From the NCBI RefSeq assembly GCF_031143425.1, contig NC_090443.1:1055539554-1055603553 (forward strand): 64,000 nt of DNA, read 5' to 3'. Positions 22,528-33,260 of the stretch are shown here, one piece after another (positions within the stretch are counted from its first letter, which is position 1; the number at the start of each line of letters is the position of its first letter). Below the pieces are notes generated by a model that was not told the DNA's origin, did not search any database, and saw nothing but the letters and a program-made list of their open reading frames with translations. A program made the translations under genes and the position numbers. Origin of the DNA: Pleurodeles waltl. Taxonomy: Eukaryota > Chordata > Amphibia > Caudata > Salamandridae.

Positions 22528-22580
22528 TAAACCCTTCACCCATTTCCCCCCTTTGCCCCCCCCCATGAAGGATAATAAGA
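22528..22580 (-). promoter_or_regulatory. GMR-2 polypurine tract
   Basis: On the minus strand, just before the 3' LTR, runs of G and GGGGGGAAATGGG form the purine-rich primer site for second-strand synthesis. In GMR-3 the corresponding tract is a long G run (54123-54142). Confidence 0.6.
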
Positions 22581-23030
22581 CTAACCTTGCCCAGTTGAGT
22601 CTTCATTATCTAAGTGGAAATATCTGGAGAGTCCATCTGCACTGGAGTGGGTACTCTCTGGTCTATGTTCCACTGTGAAGTCCATTCCTTGTAGGGATGT
22701 GGACCACCTCAAACGTTTGGGATTTTCACCTTTCATCTGTTTTAACCATAGGATGGGCTTGTGGTGTGTTTGAATCAGGACGTGAGTGCCAAACAAGTAT
22801 GGCCTCCGCTTCTTCAAAGCCTAGGCCACAGCAAAGGCCTCCCTCTCTATGGCTGGCCAACACTTTTTCCTGGGGGTCAACCTTCTGCTAATAAAAGCTA
22901 CAGGTTGGCCCTGGCCTTCTTCATTCAGCTGAGACAGTACTGGCCCTATCCCTACCTCAGAAGAATCTGTCTGCTCAATAAATTGCTTGGAGTAGTCAGG
23001 GCTTCTCAGTATTGGAGCAGAGCACATGAC
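22581..23030 (-). pseudogene. GMR-2 RNase H
   Basis: On the minus strand FIEQTDSSEVGIGPVLSQ corresponds to FIVQTDASEHGIGAVLSQ in GMR-3, with the first catalytic Asp. Downstream RPYLFGTHVLIQTHHKP corresponds to RPYLFGTHFVVQTDHRP, so the QTDHRP aspartate is His here. The end, ADGLSRYFHLDNED, is the usual Ty3/Gypsy RNase H terminus. There is at least one frameshift between the two halves. RNase H removes RNA from the RNA/DNA hybrid; this copy has lost a catalytic residue. Confidence 0.82.
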
Positions 23031-24110
23031 CTGGTTAAGGCCATCAAAAGCTTTTTTGGCAGCTAGCTGTCCATAAAACTGTCTTGGGCATCCTTTTGAA
23101 TGTGAGGTCATTTAAGGGGTCTACAATGTAGCCATAGTTCTTAATGAACCTCCTGTACTACCCTGTCAGGCACAGGAAGGCTCTGACCTGCGTCTGTGTG
23201 GTAGGGGCAGTCCAATCCAGAATGGTCTGGATTTTGCCCTGTAGTGGTTGAATCTGGCCTCCACCTACCAGGTGGTCCAGATAAACCACTTTTCCCTGCC
23301 CTATTTGGCACTTTGAGGCTTTGACAGCGAGGCCTGCTTTTTGCAGAACCTCCAATACATTCCCAAGGTGGACCAGGTGGTCCTCCCAGGTGGAGCTAAA
23401 GACGGCTATATCCTCTTGATAAGCTGCACTGAAGCTTTCCAGGCCTTAGAGAACTTTGTTCACCAACATCTGGAATGTGGTAGGTACATTCTTTGGTCCA
23501 AAGGGCATCACTGTAAAGTGATAGTGCCAACTAGGAGTGGAGCATGCAGTTTTTGGTTTGGCATCCTCTGACAACTTGATCTGCCAGTAGCCAGTAGTCA
23601 GGTCAAAGGTGCTCACATACTTGGTAGAAGCCAGTGTATCTATGAGCTCATCTGCCCTAGGGATAGGATGAGTGTCTGTTTTAGTTACAGTATTGAGGCC
23701 TCTGTAGTTTACCCAAAACCTCATCCCTCTTTTACCATTTTGAGAGAGTGGTTTTGGGACAAGGACTACAGGACTACCCAAGGGCTGTCTGAAGGCTCAA
23801 TAACTCCCAGGTCTAACCTCTTTTTCACCTCAGATTTGATGAACTCCCCGACAAGATCAGGCTGCCTGTAAATTTTACTTTTAACAGGCAGCCTGTGTGA
23901 ATGGTGTGTTAACACCATGTAGTTTGACCAGGGATTAGAGTGGATAGTTCAGATAACTATCCCAGGAGATTTCTGCAGTCATCTTTTTGTGACTCAGAGA
24001 GGTAGTCTGCAAGCACAACCTCATCTACTGAGCCACCCACTGTATTGTGGGAGAAGAGGTCCTGGAGAGGGTCACTCTCTTCTTCCTGTCCCTCATCAGT
24101 TGCCATGAGC
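23031..24110 (-). pseudogene. GMR-2 reverse transcriptase
   Basis: The best frame, 23446-23781 minus, shows MGSPVVLVPKP, FWVNYRGLN, FDLTTGYWQIKL and VMPFGPKNVPTTFQ, the conserved Ty3/Gypsy RT blocks. The catalytic YLDD box reads YQED (near 23405-23420), so the first catalytic Asp is Glu. The thumb/connection GQGKVVYLDHLVGGGQIQPLQ follows. Frameshifts separate the blocks. The N-terminal linker (23790-24110) matches 52600-52850 of GMR-3. It lies directly downstream of integrase, which is the unusual order. Confidence 0.85.
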
Positions 24111-24114
24111 AAGG

Positions 24115-25222
24115 TCATTTCAGCCCTGTCATAGTAGGGCTCAGGGAGTTCACATGAAGCACCATGTGGGTGTTTCTAGGAGTGCCTAGGTCCACCAAAT
24201 AGGTGACCTCAACCTTTCTCTCCACAATTGTGTGTGGTCCACTCCATTTGTCTTGAAGTGCCCTGGGAGCCACAGGCTCCAGGGCCCACACTTTCTGACC
24301 TGGCTGGTAAAAAGTCAGCACAGCCTTCTAGCCATGCCAATGCTTCTGCAGTTCTTGGCTGGCCTAAAGATGTTTGGAAGCCCTCTTCATGTGCTCGGCC
24401 ATCCTAGATCTGAGGCCTAATACATAGTCCACAATGTCCTGTTTTGGAGGCTTGGGGGTTGCTTCGAGACTTATTTTACAAGAGCAAGGGGACCCCTAAA
24501 CAGATGTTTAAAGGGGCTGTAGCCCACTCCCTTCTGAGGAACCTCCATATAGGCAAGAGGAGGCAAGGTAACAGTCCCATTATCATGCCTTTGGGAGTTT
24601 TATTAAACTTCTCAACTAATTCATTTGTTTGAGGATGATAAGGAGTGGTGAATTTATAAGTGACACCATGCTCCTTCCACATTGCTTTAATGTAAGCAGA
24701 CATGAAGTTTGCATCACTGTTTGATACCACCTCTTTAGGAAAACCCACCGTTGAGAAAATTCCAAGGAGGGCTTTGGCCACTGCAGGAGCTGTAGTGATC
24801 CTAAGAGGAATGGCCTCTGGATACCTGGTGGCATGTCCACCACCACCAGTATAAATCTATTGCCAGAGACTGTTGGAGAGTCCAGGAGCCAACAATATCC
24901 ACCTCAACCATCTCAAAGGGCACCTCAACCAGTGGTAGTGGGATTAAAGAGACCTTTGGAATGCCACCTGTCTTGTCAGTGGCTTTGCAGTGACAAAGGA
25001 GAGACAAAACTCCTTGGTGTCTTCAGACATGTGGGGCCAGTGAAAGTGAGTGACAAGCGTGTCCCAAGTCTTGCTTTCCCCAAGTGGCCTGCAAGGGAAA
25101 TGTCATGTGCTAGAGTTAACAGGAACTCCCTAAATGTCAGAGAGAGAACCATTCTCCTGGTGGCACCAGGTTTAGGGTCCCTTGCTTCTGAGTAAAGGAG
25201 GCTGTTATCCCAGTACACCTTA
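24115..25222 (-). pseudogene. GMR-2 integrase
   Basis: Read on the minus strand: LAHDISLAGHLG supplies the two His of the N-terminal zinc-binding domain (near 25100). EMVEVDIVGSW gives the first Asp of the core, VVSNSDANFMSAY stands where GMR-3 has VVSDRGTNFMSAY (the second Asp is Asn), and HPQTNELVEKFNK gives the Glu. YQPGQKVWALEPVAPRALQDKW and VHVNSL form the C-terminal module without a chromodomain. Frame changes occur between blocks. This copy could not be active. Confidence 0.85.
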
Positions 25223-25239
25223 TGGGTCTCTGGCAGGTG

Positions 25240-26490
25240 CTGGTGTGTGAAGAAAAAAAAGCAGAGTCACCTGGTGCTATGTAATGGCACCAAGTCACCT
25301 AACTATTAAGTGGTGGATCTGAACATGGTTTCACCCAAGACTGTATTAGTAAGGGTTTTATTAAACAGCATTAGAATTTCTGTTGGTGCTTCACCAGGCT
25401 GGAGCATCTCTGCCAAGGCATTGCTCTTCAGCTCCAAAGTGGGAAGTTTTAGCTCAAGTACTTGTGCCACCCTTTGCATAATGACAGCAAAGGAGGCACC
25501 TGTCTCAGTGGCAGGGCCAGGAGGCAAAACAAGGCCACTATCTGGGCCGCTGGCATCTTGGTGATCTTCATACCAACTGTCTTCATAATATTGGGGGCAC
25601 AATCATTACCCTCATCAAAATCTTTATTGTCTGAATCACTGCCGAAAAGATTGTGCAAAGTCTTGGACAGACCTGGTAAGGGCAAAGTATTAGTCAGAAG
25701 GATTGCCCCGCTGGCTGTGCTCCGGTAGGATGCAGGTGAGTTCTCGGTCAAGGTCATGGTGGTTTCTGCTCAGAGTTAGAAAGCAAAATGGACTATAATT
25801 CCTCCTCTGGTGTTGATGCAAAGGGAACAGCGTAGTGGGTGGCACCAGAACTGAATATTGCACTGGAGCCAGTGTGGAACCAGATAGGGATTCAAGGGGC
25901 ACAGACAGCACCAAGGGCAGACTAGCTGTAGGATGTCCAACTGGAGGCCCCTGTAGATCCGTGGGGCCTGAACAAAGTGGGAATGGTAAAGTGCTGAAAA
26001 TGCGCAGAATGGCCTCCCTAAAGGTGGGCACTTGCTGCAGTGCTGCTGACAGATCCGGAAATTCAGGGTGAGTTGGGACCAGACTATGAATCGGCTTCGG
26101 TGAAGACTGGAAAGAATCGGGAGGCACAATGACACCCTTGCACCTTCTCTGGAGTTTGAGAGTAGGGGGAAGGGGCTGGCTCCCACTTTGATTATTTATG
26201 CTTCTTTTTGGGCTTATGCAAGGACTTCGACAATGATGATCTGCTATGAGAACAACTTTGAAAGGGGGAAAGGAACCTTCCTCTCGGCGGCTTTCGATGT
26301 TTGATGACGTACAGCCTTCGGATTCACTTAAGCACAGTTGTCACAGGCACTAGAATCATGCTCAGACCCCAGGCACCATTAGCCCCAGGACTTTTATGAG
26401 GGTTTGTCACAGACATACATTTGCAACAGTCCGTACACGGCTGAAACCCTGTTTTAGAAGGGTGACCTTGTACACTGTAGAATTAAAGAA
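25240..26490 (-). pseudogene. DIRS-3 gag (N-terminal and middle part)
   Basis: On the minus strand a degraded Cys/His motif comes first (FQPCTDCCK near 26440; LGSEHDSSACDNC near 26330), then a Ser/Lys-rich basic stretch (SRSSLSKSLHKPKKKHK), a Pro-rich region, and an acidic LFGSDSDNKDFDEG segment (25590-25640). The block VAQVLELKLPTLELKSN (about 25385-25480) ends the recognisable part. This order is typical of DIRS-type Gag. It breaks off at about 25240 where GMR-2 integrase starts. Stops and frameshifts are frequent. Confidence 0.7.
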
Positions 26491-26494
26491 AAAA

Positions 26495-26765
26495 AAAAGA
26501 AAAAATCTAAAAACCAACCTCCGGATCTGTGTCTGAAGGCACAGAAAGGAACTGATGTCAGAGCTCTTGGGTGGTGCTTGTATATGGTTCTTTCACCACT
26601 TCTGGATGATGAACAAAAGAAGCCACAGAGCCACATGACTCCACCTAATGGCACACAGAAGTACTGCTTTAAAGTTATAGGATCCATTCTGATGCTTGAA
26701 GAATAGTCACAAAGTGAGGAATCTGAGGTTAAATGTATTCATCAGAAACTGAGTTCTTGAAGGTT
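26495..26765 (-). repeat. DIRS-3 terminal repeat
   Basis: Read on the minus strand it begins near 26765 with CTGATGAATACATTTAACCT and CAGATTCCTCAC and runs to the gag. It matches the corresponding stretch next to DIRS-4 (31261-31497) and, more weakly, the right end of DIRS-5. Terminal inverted repeats with this type of outer end are a DIRS hallmark. Confidence 0.65.
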
Positions 26766-26769
26766 GTGA

Positions 26770-26960
26770 AACGTTCCGGGCAGAGTTCTGCCCTCTGTTG
26801 AATGGCCCTGCATCACCCGCCAGGTGCAACTTCCAATCATGATCCGACAGGCATTGCAAGCTGAGATCATCTGCTCTGGAATGTAAAGATCCCGCCAGGT
26901 GGTTAGGGAGCAGGAAAATGCTTTGACGCTTAATGCCCGTGGTGACCTGCACATTGTCTA
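26770..26960 (-). pseudogene. DIRS RNase H C-terminal fragment
   Basis: The minus ORF 26707-26952 includes NHLAGSLHSRADDLS and SDHDWKLH, the end of RNase H in DIRS elements (compare LAGSLNTRADKLS at 36715-36755 in DIRS-5). It sits between a DIRS gag C-terminus and another element's terminal repeat, so RT and recombinase are missing around it. Confidence 0.65.
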
Positions 26961-27511
26961 CCTGCCATGAAAGTGGTGAGGTGACAGTAGTGGGGTGGAG
27001 GGGCCTAGCATTGTGTACACATCAAACCTCTGGAGTAGCTCCGGAAGGACCGGAACTGATAAAGGGATCTGTCTGGCAAGTGTGTAAAGGCCTAATGGTG
27101 CACAATGGCTCAACATTCCTTGAAGCACTCCAGGGTGAATTCAGTTTCTTTGCCAGAAAGGCAAGATCCATCGAAAGGCATGTCCACGAGGGATGACTGC
27201 ACATCTCCAGAAAAACCTGTGGATGTAATCCACGTGGGGGGGCGGAGCGCCACACTAGACTGCTCTCCTTGGGCAGTAGTATCCAGGCCAACCAGCATGA
27301 TAGATCTGGTTGCATCCTGAATGGTTGGAGCCAAATGGGCCCTAAACTCTTCTGGGAGTGCCGGCAAGGTCTCACTGACCATGTGATGATGGCATGGGTA
27401 TAAGCCTAGTAGACAACTGGTATTGACCAACCTCAAGGCTAGGCTGGCTGAAGAGAACGCCTCAATTCTTGCTGCCTACCCGTAAAGGGTGGTGTGGAGA
27501 ATAGGGGGTGT
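26961..27511 (-). pseudogene. DIRS-4 gag C-terminal part
   Basis: The minus ORF 27110-27436 has LRLVNTSCLLG, LPALPEEFRAHL, a helical segment, WITSTGFSGDVQSSLVDMPF and ECFKEC. These match the conserved C-terminal block of DIRS Gag ('..WLRSTGFSGDVQ..L.DLPFDG..LFG..'). It continues across the solo LTR-A at 27517-29935 into 29941 and beyond. Its own downstream part is joined to an RNase H fragment, so RT is deleted. Confidence 0.75.
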
Positions 27512-27516
27512 CTGAG

Positions 27517-29935
27517 TGTAGGAAAATGGCTCCCTGTTGCAGTTACCCCCCACTTTTTGCCTGATATTGATACTGACTTGACTGAGAAGTGTGCTGGGAC
27601 CCTGCTAACCAGGCCCCAGCACCAGTGTTCTTTCACAAAAAATGTACCATTGTTTCCACAGTTGTCACACTCCTGGCACACAGATAAGTCCCTTGTAAAA
27701 GGTACCAGTGGTACCAAGGGCCCTGTGACCAAGGAAGGTCCCTAACGGCTGCATCATGTGTTGTGCCACCCTAAGGGACCCCTCACCTAACACATGCACA
27801 AGTACAGTGTGTCCATTTTAAGTATATGGTCTGGGAGTTTGTCAAAAACGAACTCCACAGCTCCATAATGGCTACACTGAATATTGGTAAGTTTGGTATC
27901 ACACTTCTCAGAATAATAAACCCACACTGATGCCAGTGTTGGATTTATTACAAAATGCACACAGAAGGCATCTTAGACGACGCCCCCTGTAATTTACCCA
28001 AACCTTCAGTGCAGGACTGACTGGTCAGTGCCAGCCTGCCACTGAGACGAGTTTCTGCTCCCCTGGGGTGATAGCCTTTGTGCTCTCCGGGAACAGGAAC
28101 AAAGCCTGCACTGGGTGGAGGTGCTTCTCACCTCCCCCTGCAGGAACTGTAACACCTGGCGGTGAGCCTCAAAGACTCATGCCTTTTGTTACAGCACCCC
28201 AGGGCATCCCAGCTAGTGGAGATGCCCGCCCACCGGCCACTGCCCCCACTTTTGGCAGCAAGGCCGGAGGAGATAATGAGAAAAACAAGGAGGAGTTACC
28301 CACCAGTCAGGACAGACCCTAAGGTGTCCTGAGCTGTGGTGACCTCCTGCCTTTAGAATTCCTCCATCTTGAGATTGGAGGATTCCCCCAAAAGGATTAG
28401 GGATGTGCCCCCCTCCCCTCAGGGAGGAGGCACAAAGAGGGTGTAGCCACCCTAAAGGACAGTAGCCATTGACTACTGCCCTCCTGACCTAAACACACCC
28501 CTAAATTCAGTATGTAGGGACGACCCAGAACCCAGGAAATCAGATTCCTGCAACCTACAACAAGAAGAAGGACTGCTGACCAGAAAGCCCCGCAGAGACG
28601 ATGGAGACACCAACTGATTTGGCCCCAGCCCTACCGGCCTGTCTCCAGACTCAAAGAACTTGCACAGCAACGCATCCGACAGGGACCAGCGACCTCTGAA
28701 GCCTCGGAGGACTGCCCTGGACCCGAAGGACCAAGAAACTCCGTGAACAGCAACTTTCAAAGACTTGACTCTTCCCCCTGTACACGTGAGACTTCACCCT
28801 CTGCACCCGACACCCCTGGCTCGAGCTCCTGAGAACCGACACTACAGGGAGGACTCCCAGGCGACTGCGACTTCGTCAGTAACCCGAGACGACCCCCCTG
28901 GACCCTCACAGCGACGCATGCAGAGAGAATCCAGAGGCTCACCCTGACTGCGACTGCCTGTAACAAGGGACCCAACGCCTGGACCAAGCACTGCACCCGC
29001 AGCCCCCAGGACCAGAAGGAACCGAACTCCAGTGCAGGAGCGACACCCAGGCGACCATCTGCATAGCCCAGGTGGTGGCTGTCCTGAGAAGTTCCCCTGT
29101 GCTCTGCCTTTCACCGCTAGAGTGACCCCCGGGTCCCACCATTGATTCCTATTACAAACCCGATGCCTGCTTTGCACACTGCACCCTGCCGCCTCTATGC
29201 CGCTGAGGGTGTGTTTTGTGTGCCTACTCGTGTTCCCCCCTAGTGCTCTACAAAACCCCCCTGGTCTGCCCTCTGAAGATGCAGGTACTTACCTGTTGGC
29301 AGACTAGAAGCGGAGCACCCCTGTTCTCCATAGGCGCCTATGTGTTTTGGGCCCTACTTTGACCTCTGCACCTGACCGGCCCTGTGTTGCTGGTGCAGTG
29401 ACTTTGGGGTTGCCTTACACCCCCAATGGTGGGCTGCCTATGCCCAGGAACTTGAACTTGTAAGTGCCTTACTTACCTGAAAAACTAACCATTACTTACC
29501 TCCCCCAGGAACTGTTGATTTTTGCACAGTGTCCACTTTTAAAATAGCTTATTGCCATTTTAACTAAAACTGTGTATGTTACTGCTCTAATTCAAAGTTC
29601 CTATCTTACCTGTGTGGAGTACCTTGCATTTTATGTATTTAATTCAAATCTTGAATCTTGTGGTTCTAAAATAAATTAAGAAAACATATTTTTCTATATA
29701 AAAACTATTGGCCTGGAGTTAAGTCTTTGAGAGTGTGTTCCTCATTTATTGCCTGTGTGTGTACAACAAATGCTTAACACTACTCTCTGATAAGCCTACT
29801 GCTCGACCACACTACCACAAAATAGAGCATTAGAATTATCTAATTTTGCCACTATCTTACCTCTTAGGGGAACCCTTGGACTCTGTGCACACTATCTCTC
29901 ACTTTGAGATAGTTATACAGAGCCAACTTCCTACA
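27517..29935 (+). mobile_element. Solo LTR-A in DIRS-4 gag
   Basis: A 2419-bp LTR from TGTAGGAAAATGGCTCC to GAGCCAACTTCCTACA, with a perfect 5-bp duplication CTGAG (27512-27516, 29936-29940). DIRS gag coding continues on both sides on the other strand. The promoter-like palindrome has one mismatch (CCCTAAAT-TCAGT-ATGTAGGG, 28499-28519). Confidence 0.92.
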
Positions 29936-29940
29936 CTGAG

Positions 29941-31260
29941 GGAAAAGAAAATAGAATTCACCTTTCTCATGGAGCCATGGACCACCCAACTCTGAGGTGT
30001 AGGATGCTGATTAAGAAAATCAAAGTTGCCTGGCACCAGTCTATGATGCCTGACCGTCCGTCTGTTCACAAGTCGGCAAGAGTGAGGTTTACATCAAGTA
30101 CCCAAAAGAGTGTCCATTAGTGGAGGCTCAGCAGAATAGTAAGCACTTTTGTTTTAATCGCAACAGAAGGAAGTTGTAAAGTGAAGACGTCCGTAGCACA
30201 TCTTAACTGCAATACAGGAAGCACTCTTCCTTTGGCAGCCTAAGGGCAAAAGTAAACACTATACGAGGGGAAATATCAAGCACACTGGGCTCTCATAAGA
30301 CCATATAGACTATCAGCATAACATGAGGGTAAATTATTTCCACTGTCATTTCCAAGTGACGTCAAACTCTGATCAGAATCTGATCCAAAAAGCTGTTGGA
30401 GATCAAAGGACAGCTCCGTAGTAGCAGAAGTGTTTTGTCCAGATCAGACTGTACTGAAACCAGGTGTGCTCTAGTGCAGTCAGTGTAGGACCTCTGTAGT
30501 GGGGAGGCGTTGGGGGAGGGGGTCAAGACAGATTTGGACACTGGAGTCAGTAGAGGATATACTTCTGGTGCCATCAGGACCAGCACAGGTCTTGGAGCCA
30601 GTATAGAAGTCAGCTCTGAAGTCGATGCAGGAGAAGAGACTGGTTGCAGAGGCTCAGACGGTGCCAAGGCTGGATCACTGACGGTAACTCAACTGGAGGT
30701 ACCTGCAGATCCTAGGGGTCAAAAGGCATACCAGAAGAAGCCAGACGTCTGACAAAAATACACAGTATGGCCTCCCTAAAGGCTTCGATATGTTGCGGGG
30801 TGCTTTGGGATCAGATGTGGGATCAGCTACTCAGTCCGGAGCTGGGAGCAAGATCAAGTGGCTCCTTGATGCCCTGAAACCTCTTTAGTTAGTCTGGCAG
30901 GATAGGTTTGAGTCTCACTTTATATTCTTGCGCTTCTGCATCAACCTGGAGTTCAACTTACCAGAGGACCATAACTGTGATGAGGACCTGTCCTCATGTT
31001 AAAGCGGGATGTGCATGGCGTCTTTCATTCAGCAACATACGACTTTGCTTCATGGTCTCAAATCGTATTTGGGCGTAATCCTCACACAACAGAGTTACGG
31101 CCCAGGCCCAAGCATCAGAGGGACACGTTCTGCAGGTCCATCACCGACATGTTTACAACAGTTAGGGCATGGTTTGAACCCTGTAGTTGTGGGTGGTGAC
31201 ATCTTCCCTTGCGCACTGGAATGCAATTTGAAAATCGTGTCATCTGCCAAAAAAAGAGTG
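29941..31260 (-). pseudogene. DIRS-4 gag N-terminal and middle part
   Basis: The minus strand shows a degraded Cys-rich start near 31200-31100, a basic region, and the Pro/Ser-rich ORF 30362-30667. The latter corresponds in position to the Pro-rich region of DIRS-3. The remainder leads into the LTR-A insertion at 29935. Homology to DIRS-3 is visible as shared words such as GGCCTCCCTAAAGG (plus strand, near 26010 and 30770). It is heavily mutated. Confidence 0.6.
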
Positions 31261-31497
31261 AAGCTCTAGATCCGTGTTCCAGGCACAGAAGGAAACTGAC
31301 ATTACTGTGCATGGAGTGGCGCTTACATGTGGCTCCGCTCAGTTACTTCCAGAGTCTCTGATCACTGAGCCGCACAGCTCCACTTAGTGGCGTACGAGAG
31401 GACTGGTGTGAACATTTCCAGATCCACTCTGGCGATTGGAGGATGTCCTAAAGTTGAAGAATCTACAGTTAGAAGTATCCATCAGAAGTGCTCCCTA
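31261..31497 (-). repeat. DIRS-4 terminal repeat
   Basis: The plus strand ends GAATCTACAGTTAGAAGTAT followed by CCATCAGAAG. It is homologous to 26495-26765: both carry AGGCACAGA, then GGAACTGA or GGAAACTGA, then a GTGGCGCTTA-type stretch and GATCCA followed by the outer end. It marks the left end of a minus-strand DIRS element. Confidence 0.65.
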
Positions 31498-33260
31498 CCC
31501 AGGAGTGAAGCACCTTGTGAATGGTCACGAGGAGTAACGGTCAACTGTGGTTGAGGGTCCTGGTCCAGAAACGGCCTGACTAGTGATATGTTTTTATCCT
31601 TCCACCATCTGACACTGTCCTGTCCTCTGGCCTCCACCAATACAAGGTCTTTCTCTGGACCAGCTGCTTGTGGCTATTGCCGCACTAGACCCTGTGGTAA
31701 CAAGCGCACATGTAATTCTGTGGCGCTATACAAGAAGTAATCATTCCCCCAATAGTTTCATTAATTACAGTTAAAGAGCATGAAAAAGTTGGATCAGCTT
31801 TTAGAAAGCAGTCACCCTCTCTGTTGATTCGGACAGCGCTGCCTGTGATGTTATTTGATATAGCTCCCAGAAGCAGTTGGATTTGCTACAGGTTGAGATC
31901 CGACTTCATATTTACTGTAAGCCCTAACCTGTGTAGGAGTGACACTGTTGCCTGCGTGTGCTAGGAGTTGCCGGCTGCTGGTGCTCGTTATCCGACAACT
32001 GTCCATACATGGAAATATGTGAAAGACCCATCTGTGATGTGCTGTGTGTACGGGAATGTAGGCATCCTTGGGACAGGGGGTAACCATGTGGTCTCCTACG
32101 GAGAGCAGCGGGATGGCTTCCTGGTGGTGCAACAGGTGATCATCTTTGAAGGGTACATTGATGAGGTGGTGCTGGACTTCTGGGTAACACAGTCATGCAT
32201 GGAGCCAAAGATAACAATTAAGTGAGCTCTCTGGAGGCTCCATCAGCTGCACCCGGGGCAAACTTATGTTGGCAGGAGATATTACACCTCTGACAGGCAT
32301 TTCATCAGATGCTCCATCTTCCAGGAAAGGTAGTGACTGCATCTTGAGAGGACGCCCACAGAACTGGCAACATGGCACTTCGTTAATGCTTCCACTGCGA
32401 CAAGTATTCTTGATCTCTAGTAGCTTGGGCACAAGCTCTTTTTCTAGTTGTATGGACGACCAGCGAGTCTGGTGGGCAATAACCGGATACACAGAGGATC
32501 ATCTGGTAATGGCTTATACCTCTTTTAAGCTTAGTGTCACAACCCTAACTTTGACAAGTTCCTTGAAGTCACTTGCACTTTAGCACTGGTGAGCAGTGGT
32601 AAAGTGCTCAGAGTCCTAAAGTTAGCAAAAAGATACAGAAACAAAACAGGAGGTAAAGGCAAAAAGTTTGGGGACAGACCACCCTAAGGATGCCAGGTCC
32701 ACAACAAAGTAAACAGGAAAGTCAGAGTCCATGTGGAAGGAACTAACAGACTCCTTCGCAAGAGCAGTCTGTGTGGTGGCTGAGGTGGTGGTGTTTGGTG
32801 TAGGTGGGGAAGTGGGCAGAGGAGGTTGAGGAACAGGCTAGGGCTCTGGGTTCTGCTATTTTTAGGGATGGGATAGAACTAATCCCTCTGAGATGCCCAT
32901 TTCAAAGATCCATTTTCTCTATTTCCAGAGCATTGGTTTTGGTGATGGTGCCATCTCTTGAGGAAGTAAGTCTAGAATCTTCACCAAAAGTACATGCATG
33001 TTTATTTTTAATTATCTCACATTGTGCATTATCTGGGAGCTCGGTGACTGGTAAGGGCTTTCTCTGTGTTGAAACCTTACTCAGAGTCCGAATCAAAGAT
33101 TTTGGTTTGGAAAGTAACTGGTCTTGGCTAGTTTGTCATATCCATGTTTGTAAATGCTAAGGCTCTGAGCCCTTGGTTGGAGGCTCCTCTGCAGCCAAGG
33201 TGGAGTCTCTGTGTCTGTGTCAAACAAGGTCTTTGCCATACATTAAGCTCAAAGGCCTTG
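31498..33260. other. Unassigned stretch with a minus-strand ORF remnant
   Basis: No family recognised. Two minus-strand ORFs (32193-32492 and 31851-32132) abut with only a stop between them and may be one decayed coding region. The first contains CCQFCGRPL, a CxxC-type pair, but I recognise no domain. The part from 32500 to 33260 has no ORF that I can support and ends abruptly at an LTR-A. Confidence 0.4.

Larger units (their letters stand above)
19745..25225 (-). mobile_element. GMR-2: Gmr1-like element, 3' half
   Basis: Minus-strand element with integrase (about 25222-24115), reverse transcriptase (about 24110-23031), RNase H (about 23030-22581), a G-rich polypurine tract (22528-22580 region) and the 3' LTR-B (19745-22527). 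Gag, protease and the 5' LTR are absent: at about 25225-25240 the sequence switches to a DIRS gag. Integrase comes before RT, as in GMR-3, so the domain order is seen in two elements with different LTR families. Confidence 0.88.
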
